Of a stretch of DNA of 64,000 nucleotides, positions 10,366 through 17,379 are shown in pieces (the first letter of the stretch is position 1; every line of letters starts with the position of its first letter). The position numbers were made by a program, and so were the translations under genes. The stretch covers positions 1-64,000 of the forward strand of contig NZ_JACIDT010000015.1 in the NCBI RefSeq assembly GCF_014196495.1, written 5' to 3'. Source of the DNA: Sphingobium jiangsuense (GTDB lineage Bacteria > Pseudomonadota > Alphaproteobacteria > Sphingomonadales > Sphingomonadaceae). Under the pieces are notes generated by a model. The model had not been told where the DNA came from. It saw only the letters and a program-made list of their open reading frames with translations, and did no database searches.

Positions 10366-10443
10366 GTCATGCCAGCGCAGGCTGGCATCTCGGGAGGTGG
10401 AGCGCAACATGGCTCGCGACCCCGGCCTGCGCTGGGGTGACGG
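10366..10443. repeat. Bipartite palindromic repeat (REPIN-like), copy 1, inverted relative to copies 2-4
   Basis: Two REP-like hairpins face each other: GTCATGCCAGCGCAGGCTGG continuing CATC, then about 30 bases on, GACCCCGGCCTGCGCTGGGG continuing TGAC. The same two half-elements recur at 25613, 30243 and 44147, and a single half at 50327. It lies just after the ilvD stop codon. Confidence 0.85.
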
Positions 10444-10460
10444 ATCAGGATAGTTGAAAA

Positions 10461-10495
10461 AAGGCCCCGTTTCCTCCGTGGAACCGGGGCCTTTT
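10461..10495. terminator. Bidirectional terminator between convergent ilvD and metA
   Basis: AAGGCCCCG (10461-10469) pairs with CGGGGCCTT (10485-10493), with an inner TTCC/GGAA extension. The stem is flanked by A-rich sequence on the left and TTTT on the right, so it can end transcription from either strand. Confidence 0.8.
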
Positions 10496-10497
10496 CC

Positions 10498-11415
10498 TTA
10501 TCCCCCGATATCCTCCACATCGAACGGCGTCGTCTGGTAGACTTGGTTGATCCAGTCGCCGAACAGCAGATGGGCATGGCCGCGCCAGCGGTTGACCGGC
10601 TGGCGGGTCGGGTCGTCGCCGGGGAAATAATGGCGGGGCAGCGCCGGGTCCTTGCCCGCCACCAGATCGCGCCGATATTCCTCCGCCAGCGTGTCGGTGT
10701 CATACTCGCTATGGTTGAACATGTGCAGCATGCGGTGCCGGGGGTCGTGGAGCAGGCACAGGCCCGCCTCCTCGGACTCCAGCAATATGTCCATGCCGCT
10801 GCCTGCCGGAATGTCGGTGGCGTGCACCTCCGTCCAGCGGGAAACGGGAATGTCCACCCGGTCGGGCAGGCCGCGCAGATAGGGTGAGCAGGGACTCAGC
10901 ACCTTGTGCGGGTAGATGCCCGACAGCTTTTCCGCCATCTGATATTTGGGCATGCCGTGGAAATGCCAGACGGCGGCTTGCGCGGCCCAGCAGATGGTGT
11001 AGCTGCTGTGCACATGGGTCTGCGTCCAGTCGAAGATGCGGCACAGTTCTTCCCAATAGCGCACCTTCTCGAACGGCAGCGTCTCGACCGGCGCGCCGGT
11101 GATGATGAAGCCGTCGAACCGTTCCTCCCGCACGTCTTCCCAGTCGCGATAGAAGGACGCCATATGATCGGCCGGCGTGTTGCGGGGCACATGGTCGGTC
11201 ATCTTCACCAGCGTCAGCTCGACCTGGATCGGCGTCGCGCCGAGCAGGCGGGCGAACTGGGTCTCGGTCTTTACCTTGTTGGGCATCAGGTTGAGCAGGC
11301 CGATGCGCAGCGGCCGGATATCCTGACGAACGGCATCCGTCTCGCCCATCACGGCCACGCCCTCTGCATCGAGTATCGCGCGGGCGGGCAGGCTATCGGG
11401 AATCTTGATCGGCAT
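10498..11415 (-). CDS. metA: MetA-family homoserine O-acyltransferase, predicted acetyltransferase
   Basis: This 305-aa enzyme activates homoserine for methionine synthesis. It aligns end to end with E. coli MetA; starting at ATG 11415 gives MPIKIPDSLPA and family numbering without gaps. The catalytic Cys is exactly residue 142 (SSYTIC), and the His/Glu pair is in MFNHSEYD. Residue 111 is Glu (TGAPVE), where E. coli has Gly. In this family Glu111 is known to favour acetyl-CoA and Gly111 succinyl-CoA, so O-acetylhomoserine is the predicted product despite the usual succinyltransferase label. The gene ends 3 bases from a bidirectional terminator and is preceded by a structured leader of about 145 bases. 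Confidence 0.93.
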   Translation of the reverse strand: MPIKIPDSLPARAILDAEGVAVMGETDAVRQDIRPLRIGLLNLMPNKVKTETQFARLLGATPIQVELTLVKMTDHVPRNTPADHMASFYRDWEDVREERFDGFIITGAPVETLPFEKVRYWEELCRIFDWTQTHVHSSYTICWAAQAAVWHFHGMPKYQMAEKLSGIYPHKVLSPCSPYLRGLPDRVDIPVSRWTEVHATDIPAGSGMDILLESEEAGLCLLHDPRHRMLHMFNHSEYDTDTLAEEYRRDLVAGKDPALPRHYFPGDDPTRQPVNRWRGHAHLLFGDWINQVYQTTPFDVEDIGG

Positions 11416-11460
11416 TGAAGAATGATTCTCCAGATGGCCGGACAATATCTGAAAAGTGGC

Positions 11461-11562
11461 GGGACCCGTTTGGTTGTCGGTTCGACCACATCCCCTCGCC
11501 AGAGGGCGCCACCTTGCTCGGGAAGCAGGTTGGCGTCAGGCATTGCCCGACTCTTGATGTAT
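11461..11562 (-). ncRNA. Structured metA 5' leader, candidate riboswitch of unassigned class
   Basis: Read on the minus strand, the predicted transcript starts near 11562 and begins CAUACAUCAAGAG. A closing helix pairs ACAUC (11556-11560) with GAUGU (11488-11492). Inside it are three hairpins in a row: GUCGGGC/GCCUGAC, GCCAACCUGC/GCAAGGUGGC with mismatches, and CCCUC/GAGGG. Further pairing (GUGG with CCAC) follows on the 3' side. MetA leaders in alphaproteobacteria often carry SAM-II riboswitches, but I cannot match that consensus. The AUCAAGAG start and the closing helix recall the S-box, but its core motifs are not visible. The structure was worked out by eye. Confidence 0.45.
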
Positions 11563-11568
11563 GCCCGG

Positions 11569-11597
11569 CAGATAGGCTTTCGCGCGCGCTTTGGCAA
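11569..11597 (-). promoter_or_regulatory. metA: Predicted sigma-70 promoter of metA
   Basis: On the minus strand TTGCCA (11592-11597), a 17-base spacer and TATCTG (11569-11574) match the -35/-10 pattern. Transcription would begin near 11562, at the edge of the structured leader. The rest of the gap up to 11827 shows only GC-rich sequence without a gene I can support. Confidence 0.5.
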
Positions 11598-11827
11598 GAG
11601 GGTGGGGCAGGGGCGCGGGCAAATCGGCTTGCCTTGCCGCGCGCGCGGTGGCATGAAGGCGGCGATGACGAAAACCGCTTGCCCGATCTGCGCATTTTAT
11701 TGGCGTTCCCTTCAGGGAGCGGCATAGTCATCGCGTGTGACATTGCCGCCGTGTTCGGCAGGCAATGGGCGATCTTCTCTCCAAAATTTCCACCGACGCG
11801 GCGGCCCTGAACAAGGAAAGGCCGACC

Positions 11828-11992
11828 ATGACCGTTATTGCTGGAAATGAAACCCGAACCCGGACCGATGCGGCGCGCGAAAACCGCGACGCCGCCGCTG
11901 TGCGGACGGCCCTGCCCGCCGGAAACGAGGCCACGGCGCGGCCCGCGCGGGAGGAGCGTTCCGACGATTATCTGCGCATCGATGTCTGCTAG
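11828..11992 (+). CDS. Hypothetical small protein, 54 aa
   Basis: An ATG at 11828, preceded by AAGGAAAGGCCGACC, opens a 54-codon frame. The product is hydrophilic, Ala/Arg/Thr-rich and probably disordered, and ends in DDYLRIDVC. An in-frame ATG at 11765 would add 21 residues but has no better ribosome-binding site. It lies 49 bases upstream of the NUDIX gene and could be cotranscribed with it. No family is recognised. The good Shine-Dalgarno and compact position support it; nothing else does. Confidence 0.4.
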   Translation: MTVIAGNETRTRTDAARENRDAAAVRTALPAGNEATARPAREERSDDYLRIDVC

Positions 11993-12041
11993 GGGGAGGG
12001 CGAGCTTGACCGGCACCGTGCATCGCCCACATAGGGGGCGC

Positions 12042-12827
12042 ATGACCGGACAGGATTTGCCCATTCTTCCCCCGCGCGAGGCGGGGACGCTCATCATCGT
12101 TCGTCCCCGCGACGGAGACGGCCTGCCCGAACTGCTGATGACGCAGCGCGCCGCCACCCTCCGCTTCGCGGGCGGGGCGATGGTGTTTCCCGGCGGCGGC
12201 GTCGAGGCGGGGGACCGGGCGCTGGCCGGCGGGCTGAACGCGGGGCTGGCGCCGTCGGATCTGGCCGCGCGCATCGCGGCAGTCCGCGAAACCATCGAGG
12301 AATGCGGGCTGGCGCTCACCGCCATGGGGCAGGCGCTGCCCCGCAGCCAGTCCGACGCGCTGCGGCAGGCGCTGCACCGGGGAGAGGGGCTGGACGCGCT
12401 GATCCGCGACCGGGGGCTGCGCTTCGATTTCGAAGGGCTGGTGCCCTTCTCCCGCTGGTGCCCGCGTCCGGAGGAGATGCGCATACGCTACGACACCCGC
12501 TTCTATCTGGCGGCGATCGAGGGCGGGCATGACGATCTCGTCCCCGATGGCGCGGAAACGGCGGGGCTGATCTGGTCGAGCGCGCGGGACATGCTGGCCC
12601 GTGTCGAGGCGGGCCGGGCGCGGGTCATCTTTCCGACCCGCTGCAACCTTGAACGGCTGGCGCAATTCGACACGATAGACGGGCTGATCGACCATGCTCG
12701 AACGCATCCGGCCGACCTCGTCTCCCCATGGATAGAAAGCCGTGACGGGCTGGACCATATCTGCATTCCCGAAGGGCTGGGCTATCCCGTCACCGCCCGT
12801 CCGGCGGCGGACGCCCTTCGGGGCTGA
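12042..12827 (+). CDS. NUDIX hydrolase with interrupted Nudix box (NUDT19/CoA-diphosphatase-like)
   Basis: This 261-aa protein should hydrolyse a nucleoside diphosphate linked to another moiety. The Nudix motif is split: GGAMVFPGGGVEAGD is separated from the metal-binding helix AAVRETIEECGLAL by about twenty extra residues. Interrupted boxes of this kind occur in the NUDT19-type acyl-CoA diphosphatases, so a CoA ester is the most likely substrate class; this is inference. I start at ATG 12042 (MTGQDLPILPPREAGT), directly before the conserved domain; upstream in-frame ATGs overlap the preceding small ORF. The gene converges on the sugar dehydrogenase at 12852 with a 24-base gap. Confidence 0.85.
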   Translation: MTGQDLPILPPREAGTLIIVRPRDGDGLPELLMTQRAATLRFAGGAMVFPGGGVEAGDRALAGGLNAGLAPSDLAARIAAVRETIEECGLALTAMGQALPRSQSDALRQALHRGEGLDALIRDRGLRFDFEGLVPFSRWCPRPEEMRIRYDTRFYLAAIEGGHDDLVPDGAETAGLIWSSARDMLARVEAGRARVIFPTRCNLERLAQFDTIDGLIDHARTHPADLVSPWIESRDGLDHICIPEGLGYPVTARPAADALRG

Positions 12828-12851
12828 GCCCCGATCCGCTCAGTTTCCCGC

Positions 12852-14054
12852 TCAGCGCTTCGGCGTCAGCCGCAGCAGCCGCCCGTTCGCACCGTCCTCC
12901 AGCAGCCAGACCGCGCCGTCCGGCCCGGTTTCCACCTCGCGGATGCGGGCGTTCATCGCCCAGTGATCGGCCTTGGCCGCCGTGTCGCCGTCGATCTTCA
13001 CCCGGATCAGCGCCTGCCCCGACAGCGCGGCGATCAGCAGGCTGTCCTTCCATTGCGGGAACAGGTCGCCATTATAATAGGCCATGCCTGCGGGCGAGAT
13101 GGACGGGTTCCACCATGCCTTGGGCGCGATGAAGCCGTCGCCCGGCGCATGGTCGGGAATGGCGCGCCCGTCATAATGGGAGCCGTTGGACACCTTCGGC
13201 CAGCCATAATTGCCGCCGCGCTCGATCAGGTTCACCTCGTCGCCGCCCTGCGGGCCCATCTCATTCTCCCATAGCCGTCCCTGCCGGTCGAAGGCGAGGC
13301 CGAGCGCGTTGCGTTGGCCCAGCGACCAGATCTGCGCGGTCACGCCGCCCTTTCCGGCAAAGGGATTGTCGGCGGGAACGCTGCCGTCCGGGGCGAGGCG
13401 GATGATCTTGCCGAGATTGGCGGCCATGTCCTGTGCCGGGTCGAACTTCTGCCGCTCGCCCGAAGAGAGGAAGATATGCTTGCCGTCCGGCGCGACGACG
13501 ATGCGGTGGGAATAATGGCCGCCGCCGGTCACCTTGGGTTCCTGCCGCCAGATGATGCGCAGGTTGTTGAGCGAGCCGATCTGCTCGGCCATGCTGTTGA
13601 TGGTGACGTCGGCCAGCGCCACCACTGCGCCGCGTGTGCCGCCGGGCCCGGCCTCGGCCCAGCTCAGATAGACGGGGTGGATCTTGTCGGTGGGGTCGGG
13701 GTCGGGCGCCTCGACCACGTCGCCGAGCCCACCCTGGCCGCCATAGGCGACCTTCGGCACGTCGCCGCCGACCTCATGCGTCGCGCCGGAGCTTGTATCG
13801 ACCAGCATCAGCTTGCCCTTGCGCTGCGTCACCAGCGCCCAGGGGCCGCCCGCGATGAAGGTCATCGCCCAGGGCTCGTCGAAGGTCGCGACCGGGGTGG
13901 CGGTGAAGGGGCGGTCCGCCGATTCTCTGAAACCGCCGTCGCCGCCCGCCGGCGCTTCGTCCGTGCGGGCCTGCCGGTTGTCGGGCGCGGGCCCTGCGTG
14001 ACAGGCGGTCGAGGCCATCAGGGACAGGCCCAGCAAATACAGGCTTTTGCGCAT
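12852..14054 (-). CDS. PQQ-dependent sugar dehydrogenase-like lipoprotein (GSDH/Asd family)
   Basis: This 400-aa exported protein has a lipoprotein signal (SLYLLGLSLMASTAC, Cys18), so it is probably anchored in a membrane facing the periplasm. The mature part is a six-bladed propeller of the soluble glucose/sorbosone dehydrogenase type. The recognisable blocks are FDEPWAMTFIAGG, YGGQGGLGDVVEAPD, SHRIVVAPDGKHIFLSSGER, WSLGQRNALGLAFD, LWENEMGPQGGDEVNLIERG, NYGWPKVSNGSHYDG and GMAYYNGDLFP. These carry the PQQ and calcium ligands of the family. It should oxidise an aldose; the actual sugar and PQQ use are not provable here. It stands alone, divergent from the rimP operon. Confidence 0.88.
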   Translation of the reverse strand: MRKSLYLLGLSLMASTACHAGPAPDNRQARTDEAPAGGDGGFRESADRPFTATPVATFDEPWAMTFIAGGPWALVTQRKGKLMLVDTSSGATHEVGGDVPKVAYGGQGGLGDVVEAPDPDPTDKIHPVYLSWAEAGPGGTRGAVVALADVTINSMAEQIGSLNNLRIIWRQEPKVTGGGHYSHRIVVAPDGKHIFLSSGERQKFDPAQDMAANLGKIIRLAPDGSVPADNPFAGKGGVTAQIWSLGQRNALGLAFDRQGRLWENEMGPQGGDEVNLIERGGNYGWPKVSNGSHYDGRAIPDHAPGDGFIAPKAWWNPSISPAGMAYYNGDLFPQWKDSLLIAALSGQALIRVKIDGDTAAKADHWAMNARIREVETGPDGAVWLLEDGANGRLLRLTPKR

Positions 14055-14111
14055 GAAAATCCTCCTTCGCCATCAGGGTATGCCAGTAGTAACGGGCGGC
14101 GCGAATAAAGG

Positions 14112-14140
14112 TTGTGAAAAAACTCGCCTTGCACTATATC
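14112..14140 (+). promoter_or_regulatory. Predicted promoter of the rimP-nusA-infB operon
   Basis: TTGTGA (14112-14117), a 17-base spacer and TATATC (14135-14140) lie 68 bases before the rimP start, in the only free space upstream of the operon. Confidence 0.4.
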
Positions 14141-14207
14141 CGCCACGTTCTCCTGACATCGGCACCATGGCAGGGTCGGAACCGCAAGGGTCCGGCGGCA
14201 AAGGTCC

Positions 14208-14774
14208 ATGCCTGCTTCAACGGGCCGCATGTCTACAGGAAAGGATGCTTATTTGGTCGATCTGGCCGCCTTGACCCAGTTGATTGAGCCGGAGGTGCGT
14301 GCCCTCGGTTTCGAACTGGTGCGCGTGAAGATGTTCGGCGGCGACGACCCGACCCTTCAGGTGATGGCGGAGCGCGCGGATACGCGCCAGCTCACCATCG
14401 ACGATTGCGCGAAGATTTCACGCCGCCTGTCGGACATGCTGGACGAGAAGGACCCGATCGAGGGAGCCTACCGGCTGGAGGTTTCCTCCCCCGGCATCGA
14501 CCGGCCGCTGACCCGCCTTCGGGATTTCGCCGACTGGGCCGGGCATGAGGCGCGCGTCAACGTGGTCGAGGGCGTCAATGGGCGCAAGCAGTTCAAGTCC
14601 ATCCTCGCCGGGACGGACGGCGACACCATCCTGCTCGACGATCCGAAGCTGGGCCGTGTCGAGATAGGCTTCGACAATCTGTTCAGCGCCAAGCTGGTGC
14701 TGACGGATGCGCTGATTTCTGCTACCATGCCGCTTTCCTCCGAGGGGGCGGACGAGATTGAGACGGAAGGATAA
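14208..14774 (+). CDS. rimP: Ribosome maturation factor RimP
   Basis: RimP assists assembly of the 30S subunit. The 188-aa product shows the family blocks: LTQLIEPEVRALGFELVRVK at the N-terminus, LTIDDCAKISRRLSDMLDE and YRLEVSSPGIDRPLTRLRDF in the middle, and the C-terminal SH3-like domain (GRKQFKSILAGTDGDTILL). Starts at 14208 (after AAAGGTCC) and 14229 are both possible; the family domain begins at residue 17 of the longer form. It is the first gene of the classical rimP-nusA-ylxR-infB operon, 6 bases before nusA. Confidence 0.94.
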   Translation: MPASTGRMSTGKDAYLVDLAALTQLIEPEVRALGFELVRVKMFGGDDPTLQVMAERADTRQLTIDDCAKISRRLSDMLDEKDPIEGAYRLEVSSPGIDRPLTRLRDFADWAGHEARVNVVEGVNGRKQFKSILAGTDGDTILLDDPKLGRVEIGFDNLFSAKLVLTDALISATMPLSSEGADEIETEG

Positions 14775-14780
14775 GGAACG

Positions 14781-16355
14781 ATGGCCACCGCCATTTCCGC
14801 CAACAAGGCCGAACTGATCGCGATCGCCAACTCGGTCGCCTCGGAAAAGATGATCGACCGCGCCATCGTCATCGAGGCGATGGAGGACGCGATCCAGCGC
14901 GCGGCCCGCGCCCGCTACGGCGCGGAGAACGACATCCGCGCGAAGCTGGACCCGGATACCGGCGACCTGCGGCTGTGGCGCGTGGTGGAAGTGGTCGAGC
15001 AGGTGGACGATTATTTCCGTCAGGTGGACCTGAAGCAGGCGCAGAAATTGCAGCCGGGCGCGGCCATCGGCGACTTCATCGTCGATCCGCTGCCGCCGAT
15101 CGACCTCGGCCGCATCGACGCGCAGTCGGCCAAGCAGGTGATCTTCCAGAAGGTCCGCGACGCCGAGCGCGAGCGGCAATATGAGGAATTCAAGGACCGC
15201 GTCGGCGAAATCATCACCGGCGTCGTCAAGTCGGTGGAATTCGGCCATGTCGTCGTCAATCTCGGCCGCGCCGAGGGCGTGATCCGCCGCGATCAGCAGA
15301 TCCCGCGCGAAGTCGTCCGCGTCGGCGACCGCGTGCGTTCGGTCGTGCTCAACGTCCGCCGCGAAAATCGCGGGCCGCAGATTTTCCTCTCCCGCGCGCA
15401 TCCCGAGTTCATGAAGAAGCTCTTCACGCAGGAAGTGCCGGAAATCTACGACGGCATCATCGAGATCAAGGCCGCCGCCCGCGATCCGGGCAGCCGCGCG
15501 AAGATCGGCGTCATCAGCCATGACGGCAGCATCGATCCGGTCGGCGCCTGCGTCGGCATGAAGGGCAGCCGCGTGCAGGCCGTCGTGCAGGAGATGCAGG
15601 GCGAGAAGATCGACATCATCCCGTGGAGCGAGGACACCGCGACCTTCGTCGTCAACGCGCTCCAGCCCGCGACCGTTTCCCGCGTCGTCATCGACGAGGA
15701 CGAAGGCCGCATCGAGGTGGTGGTGCCCGACGACCAGCTCAGCCTCGCCATCGGCCGCCGCGGCCAGAATGTCCGCCTCGCCAGCCAGCTGACCGGCAAG
15801 GCGATCGACATCATGACCGAGGCCGACGCCAGCGAGAAGCGGCAGAAGGAATTCCTCGAACGCTCCGAAATGTTCCAGAACGAGCTGGACGTGGACGAGA
15901 CGCTGTCGCAGCTGCTGGTCGCCGAGGGCTTCGGCGAGCTGGAAGAGGTCGCCTATGTCGGCATCGACGAGTTGGCGAGCATCGAAGGCTTCGACGACGA
16001 ACTGGCGCAGGAGCTCCAGAACCGCGCGCTTGAGGCGCTCGACCGCCGCGAGGCCGCCGCGCGCGAGGAACGCCGCGCGCTCGGCGTCGAGGATGCGCTG
16101 GCCGACATGCCGCACCTCAACGAAGCGATGCTGGTCACGCTGGGCAAGGCGGGCATCAAGACGCTCGACGATCTCGCCGACCTTGCGACCGACGAACTGA
16201 TCGCGAAGAAGCGCCAGTCCGACCGCCGTCGCGGCCGGGGCGAGAATGCCGAGGACAAGGGCGGCATCCTTGCCGAATATGGCCTCAGCGAAGAGCAGGG
16301 CAATGAGATCATCATGGCCGCCCGCGCCCACTGGTTCGAAGGCGAGGAGGGCTGA
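14781..16355 (+). CDS. nusA: Transcription termination/antitermination factor NusA
   Basis: This 524-aa RNA polymerase-binding factor controls pausing, termination and rRNA antitermination. An N-terminal polymerase-binding domain (residues 1 to about 125) is followed by the S1 domain ([20 protein letters not shown], from about residue 141) and two KH domains. The second KH domain contains [20 protein letters not shown] near residue 320. The acidic C-terminal part carries helix-hairpin-helix-like repeats, as in other proteobacteria. It has normal length and conserved start [20 protein letters not shown]. It is followed after 7 bases by a tautomerase gene rather than directly by ylxR. Confidence 0.97.
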   Translation: MATAISANKAELIAIANSVASEKMIDRAIVIEAMEDAIQRAARARYGAENDIRAKLDPDTGDLRLWRVVEVVEQVDDYFRQVDLKQAQKLQPGAAIGDFIVDPLPPIDLGRIDAQSAKQVIFQKVRDAERERQYEEFKDRVGEIITGVVKSVEFGHVVVNLGRAEGVIRRDQQIPREVVRVGDRVRSVVLNVRRENRGPQIFLSRAHPEFMKKLFTQEVPEIYDGIIEIKAAARDPGSRAKIGVISHDGSIDPVGACVGMKGSRVQAVVQEMQGEKIDIIPWSEDTATFVVNALQPATVSRVVIDEDEGRIEVVVPDDQLSLAIGRRGQNVRLASQLTGKAIDIMTEADASEKRQKEFLERSEMFQNELDVDETLSQLLVAEGFGELEEVAYVGIDELASIEGFDDELAQELQNRALEALDRREAAAREERRALGVEDALADMPHLNEAMLVTLGKAGIKTLDDLADLATDELIAKKRQSDRRRGRGENAEDKGGILAEYGLSEEQGNEIIMAARAHWFEGEEG

Positions 16356-16362
16356 TTCGTCC

Positions 16363-16599
16363 ATGCCGTTCGTCGACATCCGCCTGGCAGGCCCGGTAAC
16401 GCGCGATCAGAAAAGCGCGCTCGTGGCCGATATCACCCGGTCGCTCGCGGAGCGGCTGGGCAAGCCGGCGGCTGCCGTGCAGGTGACGATCACCGAATAT
16501 GCGCTGGAAAACTACGGCGCGGGGGGCGAGCTTCTTGTGGATCGCCTGTCCGCCGCCGCTATCGGGGAGGACGCCAATGCCGCGGACACTTCCCGATGA
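16363..16599 (+). CDS. 4-Oxalocrotonate tautomerase-family protein
   Basis: This 78-aa member of the tautomerase superfamily has Pro directly after the initiator Met (MPFVDIRLAGPV). That residue becomes the catalytic N-terminal Pro1 after Met removal. A helix rich in Ala and Leu (KSALVADITRSLAERLGKPA) and VQVTITEY follow the family pattern; the tail is somewhat longer than the classical 62-residue enzyme. Its substrate is unknown. It is unusual to find it between nusA (7-base gap) and ylxR (45-base gap), so it should be cotranscribed with the translation operon. No aromatic-degradation gene is near. Confidence 0.85.
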   Translation: MPFVDIRLAGPVTRDQKSALVADITRSLAERLGKPAAAVQVTITEYALENYGAGGELLVDRLSAAAIGEDANAADTSR

Positions 16600-16644
16600 T
16601 CGGCCCGCGACCGGCATAAGCATAAAGAGCAGGGAGGCGCTGGC

Positions 16645-17310
16645 ATGAGCGAGCGCCGCTGCATCCTGACGGGCGACCGCGCCGCGCCGGATCATCTGGT
16701 GCGCCTGGCGATCGCGCCCGATGGCACCGTGATGCCCGACGTGCGCGGCAAGGCGCCGGGGCGCGGGGCGTGGCTCGGCGTGTCCCGCGACGAACTCGAA
16801 AAGGCGATGGCGGGCGGCAAGTTGAAGGGCGCGCTCGCCCGCGCCTTCAAGGACGGAACCATTGCCATCCCCGCCGACCTGCCGGAGAGGATCGCCGCCG
16901 CGCTGGAGCAGCAGGCGATGGACCGGCTGGGGCTGGAGGCGCGGGCGTCCAACCTCGTCACCGGATCGGAGAAGATAGAGGTGGCGGCGCGGCGCGGACA
17001 GGTGCATATGTTGCTTCATGCCGCCGATGCCGCCGCCGACGGCCGCCGCAAGCTCGATCAGGCATGGCGCGTGGGCGAGGAGGCAGAGGGCAGCGATCGT
17101 GCAGGGCAGGTCTTGCCTGTCGGCCGCGACGCCCTATCTAGGGCGATGGGGCGCGAGAATGTCGTGCACATCGCGATTACGGATGGCAAAGCGGCCGGTC
17201 GGCTGACGGCGTTGTTAAGTCGCTGGCAAAGCTATGTCGGATGCGCTAACGGGGGGCAGCCAAAGCCTCTGCCGGAGGCGCGACCTGTGGAATGTCCGCC
17301 GGACATATAG
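16645..17310 (+). CDS. ylxR: YlxR/RnpM-family RNA-binding protein (DUF448) with L7Ae-like C-terminal domain
   Basis: The 221-aa product has an N-terminal DUF448 domain (RRCILTGDRAAPDHLVRLAI, then DVRGKAPGRGAWLGVSRDEL). The C-terminal half is related to ribosomal L7Ae proteins (ASNLVTGSEKIEVAARRGQV, LLHAADAAADGRRKLDQA), a fusion usual in alphaproteobacteria. YlxR proteins bind RNA; the Bacillus member modulates RNase P. The start ATG at 16645 has a clear AGGGAGG ahead of it. It sits in its usual place between nusA and infB. Confidence 0.9.
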   Translation: MSERRCILTGDRAAPDHLVRLAIAPDGTVMPDVRGKAPGRGAWLGVSRDELEKAMAGGKLKGALARAFKDGTIAIPADLPERIAAALEQQAMDRLGLEARASNLVTGSEKIEVAARRGQVHMLLHAADAAADGRRKLDQAWRVGEEAEGSDRAGQVLPVGRDALSRAMGRENVVHIAITDGKAAGRLTALLSRWQSYVGCANGGQPKPLPEARPVECPPDI

Positions 17311-17379
17311 GATGAGCGGCTGGCCTGCGATGGGCCGGGCCGCATTTGGCGTTGCAGTTGAGAAGGTTGAATTCAGTCG

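Noticed and set aside
11461..11562. Assignment of the metA leader to the SAM-II riboswitch class
   Set aside because: The conserved SAM-II pseudoknot sequence elements could not be found.
11440..11574. A 6-bp helix TATCTG/CAGATA closing the whole metA leader
   Set aside because: TATCTG is better explained as the -10 box of the metA promoter, so it would not be in the transcript.
14418..16379. A 650-codon minus-strand frame antisense to nusA
   Set aside because: Plus-strand NusA is unambiguous; the antisense product is His/Ala/Asp-rich shadow sequence. The same applies to long frames antisense to pnp, valS, emrAB, katE, the VAO gene and ppsA.
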